Source: a bacterium (GTDB taxonomy: Bacteria > Myxococcota > UBA727 > JAUIJE01). From it: 64,000 nt of DNA. Both the position numbers and the translations under genes were made by a program. Shown one piece after another: positions 27,383-36,156 of this stretch. The stretch lies in NCBI GenBank assembly GCA_030431455.1, contig JAUIJE010000010.1:248001-312000 (forward strand). Direction: 5' to 3'. Position 1 is the first letter of the stretch. Each line of letters opens with the position of its first letter. The notes below the pieces were generated by a model. The model was not told the origin of the DNA and did no database searches. It worked only from the letters and a program-made list of their open reading frames with translations.

Positions 27383-28294
27383 ATGACGCGCGCAAGCTTG
27401 AACCTCTTGGCCCTGGTCTTGGTCTTCGCCCTCGGGGGTGGGCCGTTGGGCTGCAGCGGCTGTGTGCCCGTCGGCGACGGTGATGGTGACGGAGACGGAG
27501 ACGGCGATGGAGACGGTGACGGAGACGGAGACGGAGACGGTGATGGTGACGGGGATGGGGACGGCGACGGCGACGGCGATGGCGACGGAGACGGAGACGG
27601 AGACGGCGACGGCGATGGTGACGGGGACGGCGACGGAGATGGGGATGGCGACGGTGACGGTGACGGAGATGGCGACGGTGACGGTGACGGTGACGGTGAC
27701 GGTGACGAGTACAACGCGTGTCTCCCCGTCGACCAAGCGCCCGGCTTTGAAATCTCGTCCAAGGCGAGCCTGCGCTGGAAGCGCGCGCGCGCGGTGAAGA
27801 ACGACCTCATGCGGGGGCTCGACCTCACCCCCGGCCAGGTGTGCCAAGAGGTGGGCTTTCCCGGCATCTGTTTCGAGCTGGTGCACCAGGTTCCGCTGGG
27901 GGGCAACGACCCGGTCAACGCGTCGATGTACCGGCCCATCGCCGAGACCGCGGTGACCACCCCCATCGCCCTCGACCGGGTGGTGCTCGCCGCCTGCGGG
28001 GCCCGGGTCGACCTCGACCTGGACGCCCAGGAACAAAACGGGGCCGACGTCGACGACTCTTTGTTCACCGCCGTCGACCTGAGCTTGGACCCGATCCCCG
28101 AATCCGCTCCCGGGCTCTCCACCATTGTCGACCGCCTGTACCGCAACCTCCTGGGCCGCGACCCCACCCCCGCCGAACGTGCCGTGGTCCTGGGCCTCGC
28201 CGCCCCGCAAGGGGACGCGGGCGTGTCCGCCCGCGATTTCGGCAAACTCGCTTGCTACGTCGTCGCCACTTCGTCTGAGTTCTTGTTCCAGTAG
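27383..28294 (+). CDS. Asp-Gly repeat lipoprotein with DUF1592-like tail
   Basis: 303 residues. The signal peptide ends at a lipobox LGCSGC (about residue 24), then comes an unbroken (Gly-Asp)n run at about 31-109. The folded part (110-303) contains VDRLYRNLLGRDPTPAERAVVL near 248-270, the segment that in DUF1592/DUF1549-type proteins precedes the haem-binding partner domain, and ends in YVVATSSEFLFQ. No haem motif of its own is seen. It is spaced ten and eight bases from its neighbours, so it forms a single transcript with them and probably a complex at the outer surface. Confidence 0.82.
   Translation: MTRASLNLLALVLVFALGGGPLGCSGCVPVGDGDGDGDGDGDGDGDGDGDGDGDGDGDGDGDGDGDGDGDGDGDGDGDGDGDGDGDGDGDGDGDGDGDGDGDGDGDGDEYNACLPVDQAPGFEISSKASLRWKRARAVKNDLMRGLDLTPGQVCQEVGFPGICFELVHQVPLGGNDPVNASMYRPIAETAVTTPIALDRVVLAACGARVDLDLDAQEQNGADVDDSLFTAVDLSLDPIPESAPGLSTIVDRLYRNLLGRDPTPAERAVVLGLAAPQGDAGVSARDFGKLACYVVATSSEFLFQ
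27473..27708 (+). repeat. (GGN GAY)n array encoding about 39 Gly-Asp units
   Basis: A continuous run of alternating Gly and Asp codons. All four Gly codons and both Asp codons are used; GGA and GAT, uncommon elsewhere in this window, are frequent here. Internal shorter units (for example GGCGACGGAGAT) recur irregularly, which suggests growth by slippage of 6-12 bp blocks. Confidence 0.92.
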
Positions 28295-28302
28295 GGCTTG
28301 TC

Positions 28303-29949
28303 ATGAAAAAGATCCGCTCCCCTCGCTTGTCTCGTCGTGACGCCCTCAAAGCTGGCCTCTCCTCGGTGGCCGCGCTCAGCGCGTTCGAAACCTTGGTGTC
28401 GGGCACCGCTCGGGCCCAAATCAACACCACCACCAACCCGGCCGAGAAGCTCCTGTTTGTGTTCACCGCCACCGGGGGCGGGAGCATCACCGACAGCTTT
28501 CTCGCGGTGCACGAAGACGAGGTCCCCACCCCGGGCAATGCCCCAAACCTCATCTGCTACGCCGAGAACGACGTCTGGTCGCAGGTCACCAAGCTCGGTG
28601 GCGCCACCGGCGGGGCCCTCGACCCCACCGCGCTGTCGGTCGTCGACGTGTACTCTCCCGTACGCAATGTATTTGGACCCGGGACGCAGTACTACCCGTC
28701 CGACTTCGCCACCGCCCACCTTGACGACCTCGCGGTGATGACCCTGACCAACACCAGCGTGAACCACTTTGTCGCCCAGGGTCGCGCCCTCACCGGGGCC
28801 GGGGTCAACCGAGGCCGGAGCATCGGCGAGGCGGTGGCCGAACAATACGGCCAAGACCTCGTGCTCCCGTTCGTGAACATGGGCACCGGCGGCTATCTCG
28901 AGGCCGGGGTCGATCCCGACCTCCCGGGCTTCGCCCACGGCCAAGTCGTCAACCAACCCTTCTTCTTCGCCCTCGGCACCGACGGGGTGCGGGGCATGGC
29001 CGGCGCCCCCGGGGCCGCCCCCCACGCCGCCCCTCAGCTCGGCAACGAGCTCGACCGCGCCCGCGAGCTGATGGCCCGTGCCCGCAACACCCGCCGCGAA
29101 CTCGAGGACGTGTCCGCCTTCGGCCAGACCTTTCAGTGCTCGCCCGCGCGCAAGAAGTTCCTCCTCGACCAGACCTTCGCCGAGACCCACGTCGAACCCG
29201 AGGACCTGATCACCAACCTGCTCTACATCAGCGAGGTCCCGCTGCAGACCTACGGACTCGAGCTCACCCCCGCGGCCCAAGAGGCCCGCGACGTCGTCGA
29301 GGCCATGCCCGGGGGCGGCACCCGCAGCGCGTTCACCGATCCCTTCATCAGCCAGGTGGTCCTCGCCTACCTCCTCGCCCGCTACGGCTACACCGCGGCC
29401 CAGGTGCTCGGCCCTTCGTTCAGCGCCGACGCGGTCAACCTCGACGTCAATCCGCCCTTGTCGTTCGACTTTTCCCACAACAGCCACATTGCGTGCCAAG
29501 CCACCATGTGGTCCCGGGTGCTCGACGGGGTCAACAAGCTCATCGGCCTGCTCAAGGCCACCCCCGTGCAGGGCGGCGGGACCATGTGGGACCGCAGCAT
29601 GATCTACATCGCCAGCGACTTCGGCCGGGACAAGACCCGGACCAACCCCGGGGTGCCGATCTACGACGGGACCGACCCCCAGAACCCGGTGGTCTCCGAC
29701 AGCAACACCGGCCACAACCTCAACAACGGCGCGGTGTTGGTGTCCCCGCTGCTCCACGGCGGGCGGGTCTATGGGGGCATCGACAAGGACACCCTCCTCA
29801 CCCACGGCTTTGACCGGGTCACCGGCGAGGCCACCCCCGGCAACCACATGGCCGAAGGCAATGTCTATGCAACGATCTGCAAGGCCTTGGGGGTCGACTT
29901 CACCGGAATCGACAACTACGCCGCCCCGGTGATGATCAAGACCAGCTGA
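28303..29949 (+). CDS. DUF1501-family Tat-exported protein
   Basis: 548 residues. The twin-arginine signal SRRDALKAG is followed by a hydrophobic stretch and an Ala-x-Ala cleavage region near 38. The body fits the DUF1501/DUF1552 group (alkaline-phosphatase-superfamily-like fold). It carries conserved pieces such as FVFTATGGG near 51, SFDFSHNSH near 390, IYIASDFGRD near 438 and GHNLNNGAVLVSP near 475. In Planctomycetes and Myxococcota such genes follow cytochrome-like DUF1549/DUF1588 or DUF1800 partners, as here. The reaction is unknown. Tat export implies folding, perhaps with a metal, before secretion. Confidence 0.85.
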   Translation: MKKIRSPRLSRRDALKAGLSSVAALSAFETLVSGTARAQINTTTNPAEKLLFVFTATGGGSITDSFLAVHEDEVPTPGNAPNLICYAENDVWSQVTKLGGATGGALDPTALSVVDVYSPVRNVFGPGTQYYPSDFATAHLDDLAVMTLTNTSVNHFVAQGRALTGAGVNRGRSIGEAVAEQYGQDLVLPFVNMGTGGYLEAGVDPDLPGFAHGQVVNQPFFFALGTDGVRGMAGAPGAAPHAAPQLGNELDRARELMARARNTRRELEDVSAFGQTFQCSPARKKFLLDQTFAETHVEPEDLITNLLYISEVPLQTYGLELTPAAQEARDVVEAMPGGGTRSAFTDPFISQVVLAYLLARYGYTAAQVLGPSFSADAVNLDVNPPLSFDFSHNSHIACQATMWSRVLDGVNKLIGLLKATPVQGGGTMWDRSMIYIASDFGRDKTRTNPGVPIYDGTDPQNPVVSDSNTGHNLNNGAVLVSPLLHGGRVYGGIDKDTLLTHGFDRVTGEATPGNHMAEGNVYATICKALGVDFTGIDNYAAPVMIKTS

Positions 29950-29961
29950 GCCGCGGCCGGC

Positions 29962-32900
29962 TCACTTGTCGGAGTCCAGCTGTCCACTGTTGCCGCCCAT
30001 GGTGGGCGGCTTGGCCAAGGCCCCGTTGCCGATGACGTAGCTGCACGCCGCGCTGCAGCCCCAGGACATCGCCATCAGCAACAACAACACCCCCCCCGCG
30101 GCCAGGATCAGCCGGCGGTGGGTCTGCCAGAACCCTTGGGCCGCGTGCTGCATCTTCTCCCGTTCGGACTCGTCGAGGAGCTTGCGCTTCTGGGCGTCGA
30201 GCGCGGCGCGGCCCTTCTGGGCGAGCTGCTGCGCCTTCTGTTTCATCTCCCCGCGCTCCTCGGCGCCGAAACGATCGCGGTACCACGCCTTGAGGCCCTC
30301 GACCCCGGCGTCGCCGGTGAAGCTCCGCACCACCTCTTCCCAAAAATCCTGCAACAGGCGGGTGGCGGCCTCGAGGCTGTCGGCGGGGGGCGGCAGCTCG
30401 GCCCGGCGTTGGTGGGCCGAGCTGGCATCGGACGCGGCGGGCGCCGGGCTCGAGCCCGAGGACGCGAGCATCGGGTCGAGGGGTGGCGGCGCAATGTCAA
30501 TGGACCTTGTCGCCACCGGAGGGGTGGCTTCGTTGTTGTACGCCCCCGCGGTGTGCAGGCCGGGGACCACCTCGTCCACCGCGGGCGCGGCGTCGCCGGG
30601 GGGCGGCGGCAGCTCCGTGAACGGCACCAGCGGGTCGTCGCCCACCACCTGGGCCAAGCGCAGTTGCATGTGGCGATCGCCAGGCTGAAAGCGCAGGTAC
30701 ATTTTGAGATACTTGGCGAACCCGAACAGGTCGCGCTGGGCCGAATGCAACTCCGCCGCCCGCCGGGTCAAGCCCGCGGTGGGCCCCTCGTCGTTGATCT
30801 TGTCCAGCACCTCGAGGATGCGCGGCTCGTTGGGCGACTTGAACCGGTACCCGGTGCGCTTGGACACGTCCTTGAGCTCATTTTTGGCGTCACGGTTCTT
30901 GGGGTCGAGGCGGTTGGCCACAAACAGCCGGAACGCGCCTTCCGCGGGCCGCGGGGTCGAGCCGCCGAGGGCGGCCCGGGCAAACGCCAGCTCGCGATCC
31001 GCCTGGGCGGTGCGCAGCTCGGCGGTGTAGCCGGCGGGGTCGGCCAGGGCCCGGCGCAGGGCCTCGGGGTGTTGCTGATCGAGGAGGGTCTGGATCGGCA
31101 CCAGGTCGGCGATCGCTTCGTCCGCGGTCTGGTACCGCTTGTTGGGGTCGACGGTGAGGAGTTTCTCCACCACCTGCTCGACCGCGGCCGGCATCCAGGG
31201 GGTCACGCCGAACAACGGTGGATAGTCACCCTTGGAGATCTTGAACAAGCTGGTGGATGGGTTCTCGAACTGGAAGGGGTTTTTCCCGGTGGCGAGCTGA
31301 TAGAACACAATGCCAATGGAGAAAAGGTCTGAGCGGGCATCGAGATCGCGGCCCAAGGCCTGCTCGGGGGACATGTACGCGGGCGTGCCGAACAGCGTCC
31401 CGGTCTGGGTGATGGTGGCGTCATCGCTCGACTTGGCGATGCCGAAGTCCATGATCTTGACCCGGCCCTCGTCGGTGAGCATGAGGTTGGCGGGTTTGAG
31501 GTCGCGGTGGATCAACCCTTGGCGGTGCGCGTAGCCGAGCCCGGCGAGCACGTCGATCATCGCGGGCACGAGCAAAGGCGCGGTCCAGCCCCCGGTGTGC
31601 CGCAACAGCTGCAGAAGGGTGCCGCCCCCGACGTACTCGGTGGCCATGAAATAGATGTCGCTGACGTTGCCCGCGTCGAACACGTGGATGATGTTGTCGT
31701 GGTCCAACGCCTTGGTCGCGCCCACCTCGCGGTGAAAACGCTGGACGAACACTTCGTCCTCCGCGAGGTGGCTCTCGAGGATCTTGAGCGCGACGGTGGC
31801 GCCGCTTTCTCGGTCCCGGGCGAGATAGACCGTGGCCATGCCCCCCCGGCCGATGACCTTGCCCACGTCGTACCGCGGCAACCGGCGGAGGCGCTCCTCG
31901 TGGGTGAGGCGGGCCGACTCGCTCTCCCCCGAGCCGAACCCCTGGGCCTGGGCCAATGCCTCTGCACCGGGGGCCACGAGCAGGACCGCATTCTGCGGCG
32001 GGGGCATGGGGGGGGCCAGGGGGTCCTGATGCTGGTTCACGTCGGGGACGGTGACCGGCCCCATGGTGATCGGGTCCGCCTCCGACGAGCGCAACCCGTC
32101 GGTGCCGTCGACGTGCAGGTCCATGCCGTCCTCGACCCCGGACAGCTGGGACAGCGGGGTGGCCACCGTCTTTTCCCCCTCGTCGGCGAAGCCCGACCCC
32201 GGGTCGAAGGTCACCGCCCCGGTGGGGGCGTCGGCGAGGTCGTTGTCGGACAGGGCCGAGATCGCGTGGGTGGGGGCCCCCCCGATGTCCTCGTCGGAGA
32301 ACAACGGGGCCGCGGCCTCGTCGTCGGGATCGGCCAGGCTGGCCGCGGTGGGCATCACCACCGTGGCCTCGTTGAACGACGCGACCTCGTCGGGGGACGG
32401 CAGGTCGCCCTCGGCCGCGGCCTCCCCCGAGTCGCTCATGGCGTCGTCGGAAAAGAGGTTGCCCTCCGACTCCGACGTGGGCGGCCCGCCCTCGTCGGTG
32501 CGCAACCCGGGGAACTGCGAAATGTGCGCGAGCTCGGTGACGATGGTCTTTTCCGGTTCGAACGCCCGGTCGGCGTCGGCCCGGCGTTTGACCTCGCTGA
32601 CCACGCTCGCGACCCGGGCCGCGTTCAGGTCCGAGCGCTTCACGTCCCGGCGGGTGTCGTGCGGGCCCACCGACGGCTCCGCCCGCCGGGTGGGCGGGGC
32701 CCGGTCGCTCGGCGGGGTGGGCGGGGCCGAGCGACGCGACCGTTCGATCTCGTCGGCCGCGGCCCGGCGCGCGAGGTCTTTGATGTCGAGGTCGAGCGCG
32801 GTGGCGGCCACCGCCGCGCGGTCGACGTCTGAGGCCGCTTCGGTGGCGGGGTTGCGGTCGGCGTCGGGATCGTCGTCGGTGGCGGGGCGAAACGGCGACA

Positions 32901-33789
32901 CGTCCTGGGCGGTCGACCGATCAAACGGCGCCCAGTCTTTGTCCCCGTCCGCCCCCCGGCGGGTCTTGGCCGGGGGCATGGCCCCGAGGGGCAAGGCTTG
33001 CAGCTCGGCCATGGTGGGGCCAAAGCCGTCGCCCTCATCCGCGAACCCCGGGGCCTGTTCGCCCGAGTCGTCGTCGATGGCCTTGACCGCGGTGCTCATC
33101 TGTTTGGCCGTGCCCGGGCGGGGGGCGTGCGACACCACCGGCCCGTCGGGTCGGGACTCGACGGTGGGCGGAATCTCGAACTCCCCGCTCCCGCTTGCGC
33201 CAGTGACCGATTCGATGTCCCCGGCGTCGACGAACAGCAGGTCGTCCTCGGGGGCGTCGCTCCCGGTGGCGGCGGGGCTGACCTCGGACAAGGGCAGGTG
33301 CTGGGTGCGCTGGCTCGCGTCGTCGAGGTCGAGCGCGTAGGTCTTGAACACGTTGTCGTCGTCGAGGTCGTTGCCCCGCTGGGCCAACGCGCGCAGGGTC
33401 TCCTGCCACGCCTCGGGGGTCGCCAGCAGCGGCACGTGCGCGGGGAGCTCGGCGGCCGCGCGCGCCGCCGCCTCCGGGTCCATGAACACCACGCACACCT
33501 GGCCGCCCTTGTCGGCGACGGGCAAGCCCCCCGCGCGCACGAACAGCTCGTAGTCGCACGCCGGCGGCGACGGGTCGGCGAGCACCTTGGCCGGGGCGGG
33601 CCGGATGCCGGTGATTTCGCACAGCGCCTGCAGCACGTCGTCGGAGGGCAACAGGCCCTCTTCGGTGAGAAAACGAACCAACCCCGGGCCGTCGGCGGGG
33701 GCGTCGGCAAATAGACTCGCGGCCCGCTCATCGGTGAGCGCGCCCCGCCACACGAGGTCCTCTTGCAGACGCGTCTTCAGCGGCTCCAT
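29962..33789 (-). CDS. large Ser/Thr protein kinase with N-terminal MshEN-like domain and C-terminal membrane anchor
   Basis: 1275 residues. The N-terminus (about 5-145) resembles the MshEN/GspE N-domain (LVWRGALTDERAASLF... LLPSDDVLQALCEITGI), a c-di-GMP-binding module in other proteins. Residues about 150-630 are acidic and disordered. The Hanks kinase domain is about 638-905: GRGGMATVYLA (Gly loop), VALKIL (Lys), HRDLKPANLML near 758, DFGIA and GTPAYMSPEQ. A TPR-like or disordered region follows, then a single membrane helix near 1226 and a 26-residue tail. The kinase should be cytosolic. It is convergent with the DUF1501 gene. Confidence 0.93.
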   Translation of the reverse strand: MEPLKTRLQEDLVWRGALTDERAASLFADAPADGPGLVRFLTEEGLLPSDDVLQALCEITGIRPAPAKVLADPSPPACDYELFVRAGGLPVADKGGQVCVVFMDPEAAARAAAELPAHVPLLATPEAWQETLRALAQRGNDLDDDNVFKTYALDLDDASQRTQHLPLSEVSPAATGSDAPEDDLLFVDAGDIESVTGASGSGEFEIPPTVESRPDGPVVSHAPRPGTAKQMSTAVKAIDDDSGEQAPGFADEGDGFGPTMAELQALPLGAMPPAKTRRGADGDKDWAPFDRSTAQDVSPFRPATDDDPDADRNPATEAASDVDRAAVAATALDLDIKDLARRAAADEIERSRRSAPPTPPSDRAPPTRRAEPSVGPHDTRRDVKRSDLNAARVASVVSEVKRRADADRAFEPEKTIVTELAHISQFPGLRTDEGGPPTSESEGNLFSDDAMSDSGEAAAEGDLPSPDEVASFNEATVVMPTAASLADPDDEAAAPLFSDEDIGGAPTHAISALSDNDLADAPTGAVTFDPGSGFADEGEKTVATPLSQLSGVEDGMDLHVDGTDGLRSSEADPITMGPVTVPDVNQHQDPLAPPMPPPQNAVLLVAPGAEALAQAQGFGSGESESARLTHEERLRRLPRYDVGKVIGRGGMATVYLARDRESGATVALKILESHLAEDEVFVQRFHREVGATKALDHDNIIHVFDAGNVSDIYFMATEYVGGGTLLQLLRHTGGWTAPLLVPAMIDVLAGLGYAHRQGLIHRDLKPANLMLTDEGRVKIMDFGIAKSSDDATITQTGTLFGTPAYMSPEQALGRDLDARSDLFSIGIVFYQLATGKNPFQFENPSTSLFKISKGDYPPLFGVTPWMPAAVEQVVEKLLTVDPNKRYQTADEAIADLVPIQTLLDQQHPEALRRALADPAGYTAELRTAQADRELAFARAALGGSTPRPAEGAFRLFVANRLDPKNRDAKNELKDVSKRTGYRFKSPNEPRILEVLDKINDEGPTAGLTRRAAELHSAQRDLFGFAKYLKMYLRFQPGDRHMQLRLAQVVGDDPLVPFTELPPPPGDAAPAVDEVVPGLHTAGAYNNEATPPVATRSIDIAPPPLDPMLASSGSSPAPAASDASSAHQRRAELPPPADSLEAATRLLQDFWEEVVRSFTGDAGVEGLKAWYRDRFGAEERGEMKQKAQQLAQKGRAALDAQKRKLLDESEREKMQHAAQGFWQTHRRLILAAGGVLLLLMAMSWGCSAACSYVIGNGALAKPPTMGGNSGQLDSDK

Positions 33790-33817
33790 CGGCCTAGAGT
33801 CTGAAAGAACAGCCGTT

Positions 33818-33845
33818 TTTGGGCAAGTTCACCGGCGGGGATAAT
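33818..33845 (+). promoter_or_regulatory. candidate sigma-70-type promoter for the L-domain lipoprotein
   Basis: GATAAT at 33840-33845 is a good -10 hexamer in an otherwise GC-rich gap. The best upstream partner is TTTGGG at 33818-33823, 16 bases away, a poor -35. The GTG start follows 17 bases downstream, giving a very short leader. Confidence 0.35.
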
Positions 33846-33862
33846 CGTGCTAGGTCATCCCG

Positions 33863-34501
33863 GTGCAAAGGTGGTTGCCCCTGTTGGTCCTCGGCGCGCT
33901 CGGCGCGGGCTGTGAGCCCGACCCCTGTGACACCGAGGACGCCTGGCTCGGCAACGCCTTCGTGCGCGAGATGGAAGACCTCGATGACCTCGAGGGCATC
34001 CAGTGCATCACCGGCTCGCTGATCATCGGGGAGATGGACCACAACCCCTCCCTCACCGGCACCGGCATCCAAGACATCGAGTTGTCGGCGTCGATCTTTC
34101 ACGTCGACGGCCTCGAAGATCTGCACATCATCGAAGGCGACCTGCACATCGCGGGCAACCTGGCGTTGCTCAACCTCGACGGGCTCTCCGGGCTGACCCA
34201 CGTCGGGCGTGAGCTGCGGTTCGAAAAAAATCCCCGCGGCGACCTGATCATCCACCAAAACGCGCTGCTCGGGAGCCTCGACGGCCTCGGCGCCCTCGAA
34301 GCGGTGGGGGCCAACCTCATCATCAGCGCCAACGACTTCCTCACCGACGTCGGCGGGCTGGACGCGCTCTCCACGGTGGGCTGGGAGTTCAAGATCATCG
34401 ACAACCCCCGGCTCGAGCGCGACGACGCCCAGGCCGCGGGGGACGGGGTCGCCGCCCTCGGCGGGCTGATCCTGTCCGACAACGGGACCGCCCTTGAGTA
34501 G
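33863..34501 (+). CDS. receptor-L-domain-like repeat lipoprotein
   Basis: 212 residues, GTG start. The signal peptide ends in LGAGC. The body is a right-handed beta-helix of L-domain type: repeated units of about 23-25 residues with G-x-L-x-I-x-x-N patterns (GSLIIGEMDHNPSL, GDLHIAGNLALLNL, GANLIISANDFL, WEFKIIDNPRL). In bacteria such domains serve as surface binding modules. The end overlaps the next lipoprotein start by eight bases. A larger relative without a signal peptide is at 61179-62027. Confidence 0.8.
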   Translation: MQRWLPLLVLGALGAGCEPDPCDTEDAWLGNAFVREMEDLDDLEGIQCITGSLIIGEMDHNPSLTGTGIQDIELSASIFHVDGLEDLHIIEGDLHIAGNLALLNLDGLSGLTHVGRELRFEKNPRGDLIIHQNALLGSLDGLGALEAVGANLIISANDFLTDVGGLDALSTVGWEFKIIDNPRLERDDAQAAGDGVAALGGLILSDNGTALE

Positions 34502-34706
34502 CCTCCGCCGCTGCCTGTGGGGGGTCCTGCTCGTCGCCGCCGCGGGGCTGGCCCCCGGCTGCGCGGGGCTGCAGAAGTCACCTGGCCGGTGCGTGGCCTG
34601 CTGCTACGACGGCTGCATCGTGCCCACCTTCGCGCCGCAGAGCCACGTGCGCGAGACCCCCGGCCCCCGCGCGGCCCCGGTCATCGCCCAGACCATGGCC
34701 TACTGA
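34494..34706 (+). CDS. small Cys-rich lipoprotein
   Basis: 70 residues, TTG start overlapping the previous stop by eight bases. The signal peptide ends in LAPGC at Cys 23, followed by a short mature part with a CVACCYDGC cluster. No family is recognised. The coupling to the L-domain lipoprotein supports it being real despite its size. Confidence 0.62.
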   Translation: MSSLRRCLWGVLLVAAAGLAPGCAGLQKSPGRCVACCYDGCIVPTFAPQSHVRETPGPRAAPVIAQTMAY

Positions 34707-34712
34707 GCCGCC

Positions 34713-34727
34713 CCGCCGGGCCGGCGG
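34713..34727. terminator. short GC hairpin between convergent genes
   Basis: CCGCCGG and CCGGCGG form perfect 7-bp arms with a one-base centre, in the 21-bp gap between the lipoprotein stop (34706) and the HupE-like stop (34728). There is no T tract. It could be a symmetric, weak terminator. Confidence 0.35.
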
Positions 34728-35825
34728 TCACCCGCCCCACAACCGGTCGATGGTCCAGTAGCTGCCGAGGGTGGCCAGGGCCAAGCCCAAGCCGAGCATC
34801 GCCGGGCCTTTGACCGCGCTCCGGCCGAGCCCAAACAGCACCGGGAACAGCACCGCCACCACCATCATCTGGCCGGCCTCGACCCCGAGGTTGAAGCCGA
34901 GCAGGGGGGCCCACACCGAGCCCTGGGCTTGCAGCGACTCGGCCAAAAACCCAGCAAATCCAAGCCCATGGATAAGCCCGAACAAAAACGCGACCGCGAC
35001 CACGAGCCAGAATGAGCGGGGGTCCAGCGCCGGGTCAGCACCCGGATGCGAGAGTTTTCCGCGGCGCTGCTGCACCACCACCATCACCGCCACCGCCACG
35101 ATCGAGGCCGCGATGATCGGCTCCACCACCTCCGCCGGCAGCCGCACGACATCGAACGCCCCGAGGGCCAGGGTCACCGAATGCGCGACCGTGAACGCCG
35201 TGACCATGGCCAACACCCGCCGCAGGGAGGCGCAGGAGAGCAACAGGCCGAGCAAAAACGCCAGGTGATCCCACCCGGTCCCGATGTGCGCGATGCCCTC
35301 GCCGAGGAAGCTCACGATGGTGCTCATCGTCGACGGCACCCGGGTCACCACCGTCCACTGGTTGCGTTCGCGCGAGAGGATGTCGACGTGCCGCACCCCG
35401 TCCGGCGCGGTGAGGGTCACCAGCCCGAGCACGTCGAGGGAGGTCATGCCCGACACCCCATATTGCACCGTGGTCTCGCCCGGCAGCGTCGGACACCGCC
35501 CCTCGAGGCGCACCCGCACCGATCGTGTGCCCCGCGGGGCCGCGTCGGTCACCCGCAGGCCACAATCGGTGCCGTCGCCCTCCACGCGCAGGGCCGGGGG
35601 CAGCATCTCTTGCACCGACGACAGCAGCAGCGTGGCTTCTTTGGGGCTGCTCATGTCCACGTCGAACAGCTCGAGGATGTCTTTTTCCTCGAGGTCGAGC
35701 TGCACGTTCACGTCGCCCGCGGCCGAGATGTCGATCCACAGCTGCGCTTTGGTGTTGGTGTGCGCGCTGGCGGCCAGGGGCAACAGCCAGGCCGCGGCCA
35801 CCGCCGCCGCGCGCCACTTACCCAT
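34728..35825 (-). CDS. HupE/UreJ_2-family membrane protein
   Basis: 365 residues. The signal peptide (about 1-21, ASAHTNTK) is followed by a soluble beta-rich extracytoplasmic domain (22-165). Six or seven membrane helices follow, beginning with the family signature GIAHIGTGWDHLAFLLGLLL near 176-195. Later helices contain HGLGFAGFL and a Glu-Gln pair (VEAGQ). HupE/UreJ-type proteins are secondary carriers for nickel/cobalt or are of unknown function; the His residues in helices fit metal handling. The start overlaps the FmdB-like stop by eight bases. Confidence 0.88.
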   Translation of the reverse strand: MGKWRAAAVAAAWLLPLAASAHTNTKAQLWIDISAAGDVNVQLDLEEKDILELFDVDMSSPKEATLLLSSVQEMLPPALRVEGDGTDCGLRVTDAAPRGTRSVRVRLEGRCPTLPGETTVQYGVSGMTSLDVLGLVTLTAPDGVRHVDILSRERNQWTVVTRVPSTMSTIVSFLGEGIAHIGTGWDHLAFLLGLLLSCASLRRVLAMVTAFTVAHSVTLALGAFDVVRLPAEVVEPIIAASIVAVAVMVVVQQRRGKLSHPGADPALDPRSFWLVVAVAFLFGLIHGLGFAGFLAESLQAQGSVWAPLLGFNLGVEAGQMMVVAVLFPVLFGLGRSAVKGPAMLGLGLALATLGSYWTIDRLWGG

Positions 35826-36156
35826 TCGACGTCTTCTTGGGCTTTTTGGGGTCCTTTTTCGGCGCCTTTTTGGCCTCTTTGGCCGCGGGCTTTTTGTCGG
35901 CTTTGTCCGTGCTGGCGCCGGTGTCGCTCGACCCGGTGTCGCCGCTGCCGCCGCCTTTGTCGTCCTTTTTCACCGACGAGTAGAGATCTTTGTACCAGCC
36001 GCCGCCCTTGAGCTGGAACGACGTGAGGCTCACCTCGCGCGCCAACGCCTTCTTGGCCCCGCACGCGGGACACGGATCCGGCGCCGGATCGTCGTACTTT
36101 TGCAGCACCTCTTCGACGTGACCGCATTTCTTGCAACGGAATTCAAAGATCGGCAT
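35818..36156 (-). CDS. FmdB-family zinc-ribbon protein
   Basis: 112 residues from ATG 36154-36156. The N-terminal zinc ribbon has CKKC (residues 8-11) and CPAC (32-35) in the usual FmdB spacing (MPIFEFRCKKCGHVEEVL). After residue 55 it becomes a low-complexity Lys/Pro/Ser/Asp tail. The longer open frame to 36951 is antisense to ribA and not real. FmdB domains are found in putative regulators and small RNA- or protein-binding factors. It is the first gene of a pair with the HupE-like protein, suggesting metal-linked control. Confidence 0.85.
   Translation of the reverse strand: MPIFEFRCKKCGHVEEVLQKYDDPAPDPCPACGAKKALAREVSLTSFQLKGGGWYKDLYSSVKKDDKGGGSGDTGSSDTGASTDKADKKPAAKEAKKAPKKDPKKPKKTSNG

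Noticed and set aside
27473-27708. CRISPR-like array
   Set aside because: The repeats are continuous in-frame Gly-Asp codons without spacers.
25471-28245. 924-residue minus-strand frame with long Ser-Pro repeats
   Set aside because: It is the antisense reading of the Gly-Asp arrays and of the CxxCH gene; Ser-Pro arises from the complement of GAY-GGN.
28255-29847. 530-residue minus-strand frame over the DUF1501 gene
   Set aside because: Antisense to a gene with a Tat signal and family motifs, with no recognisable domain of its own.
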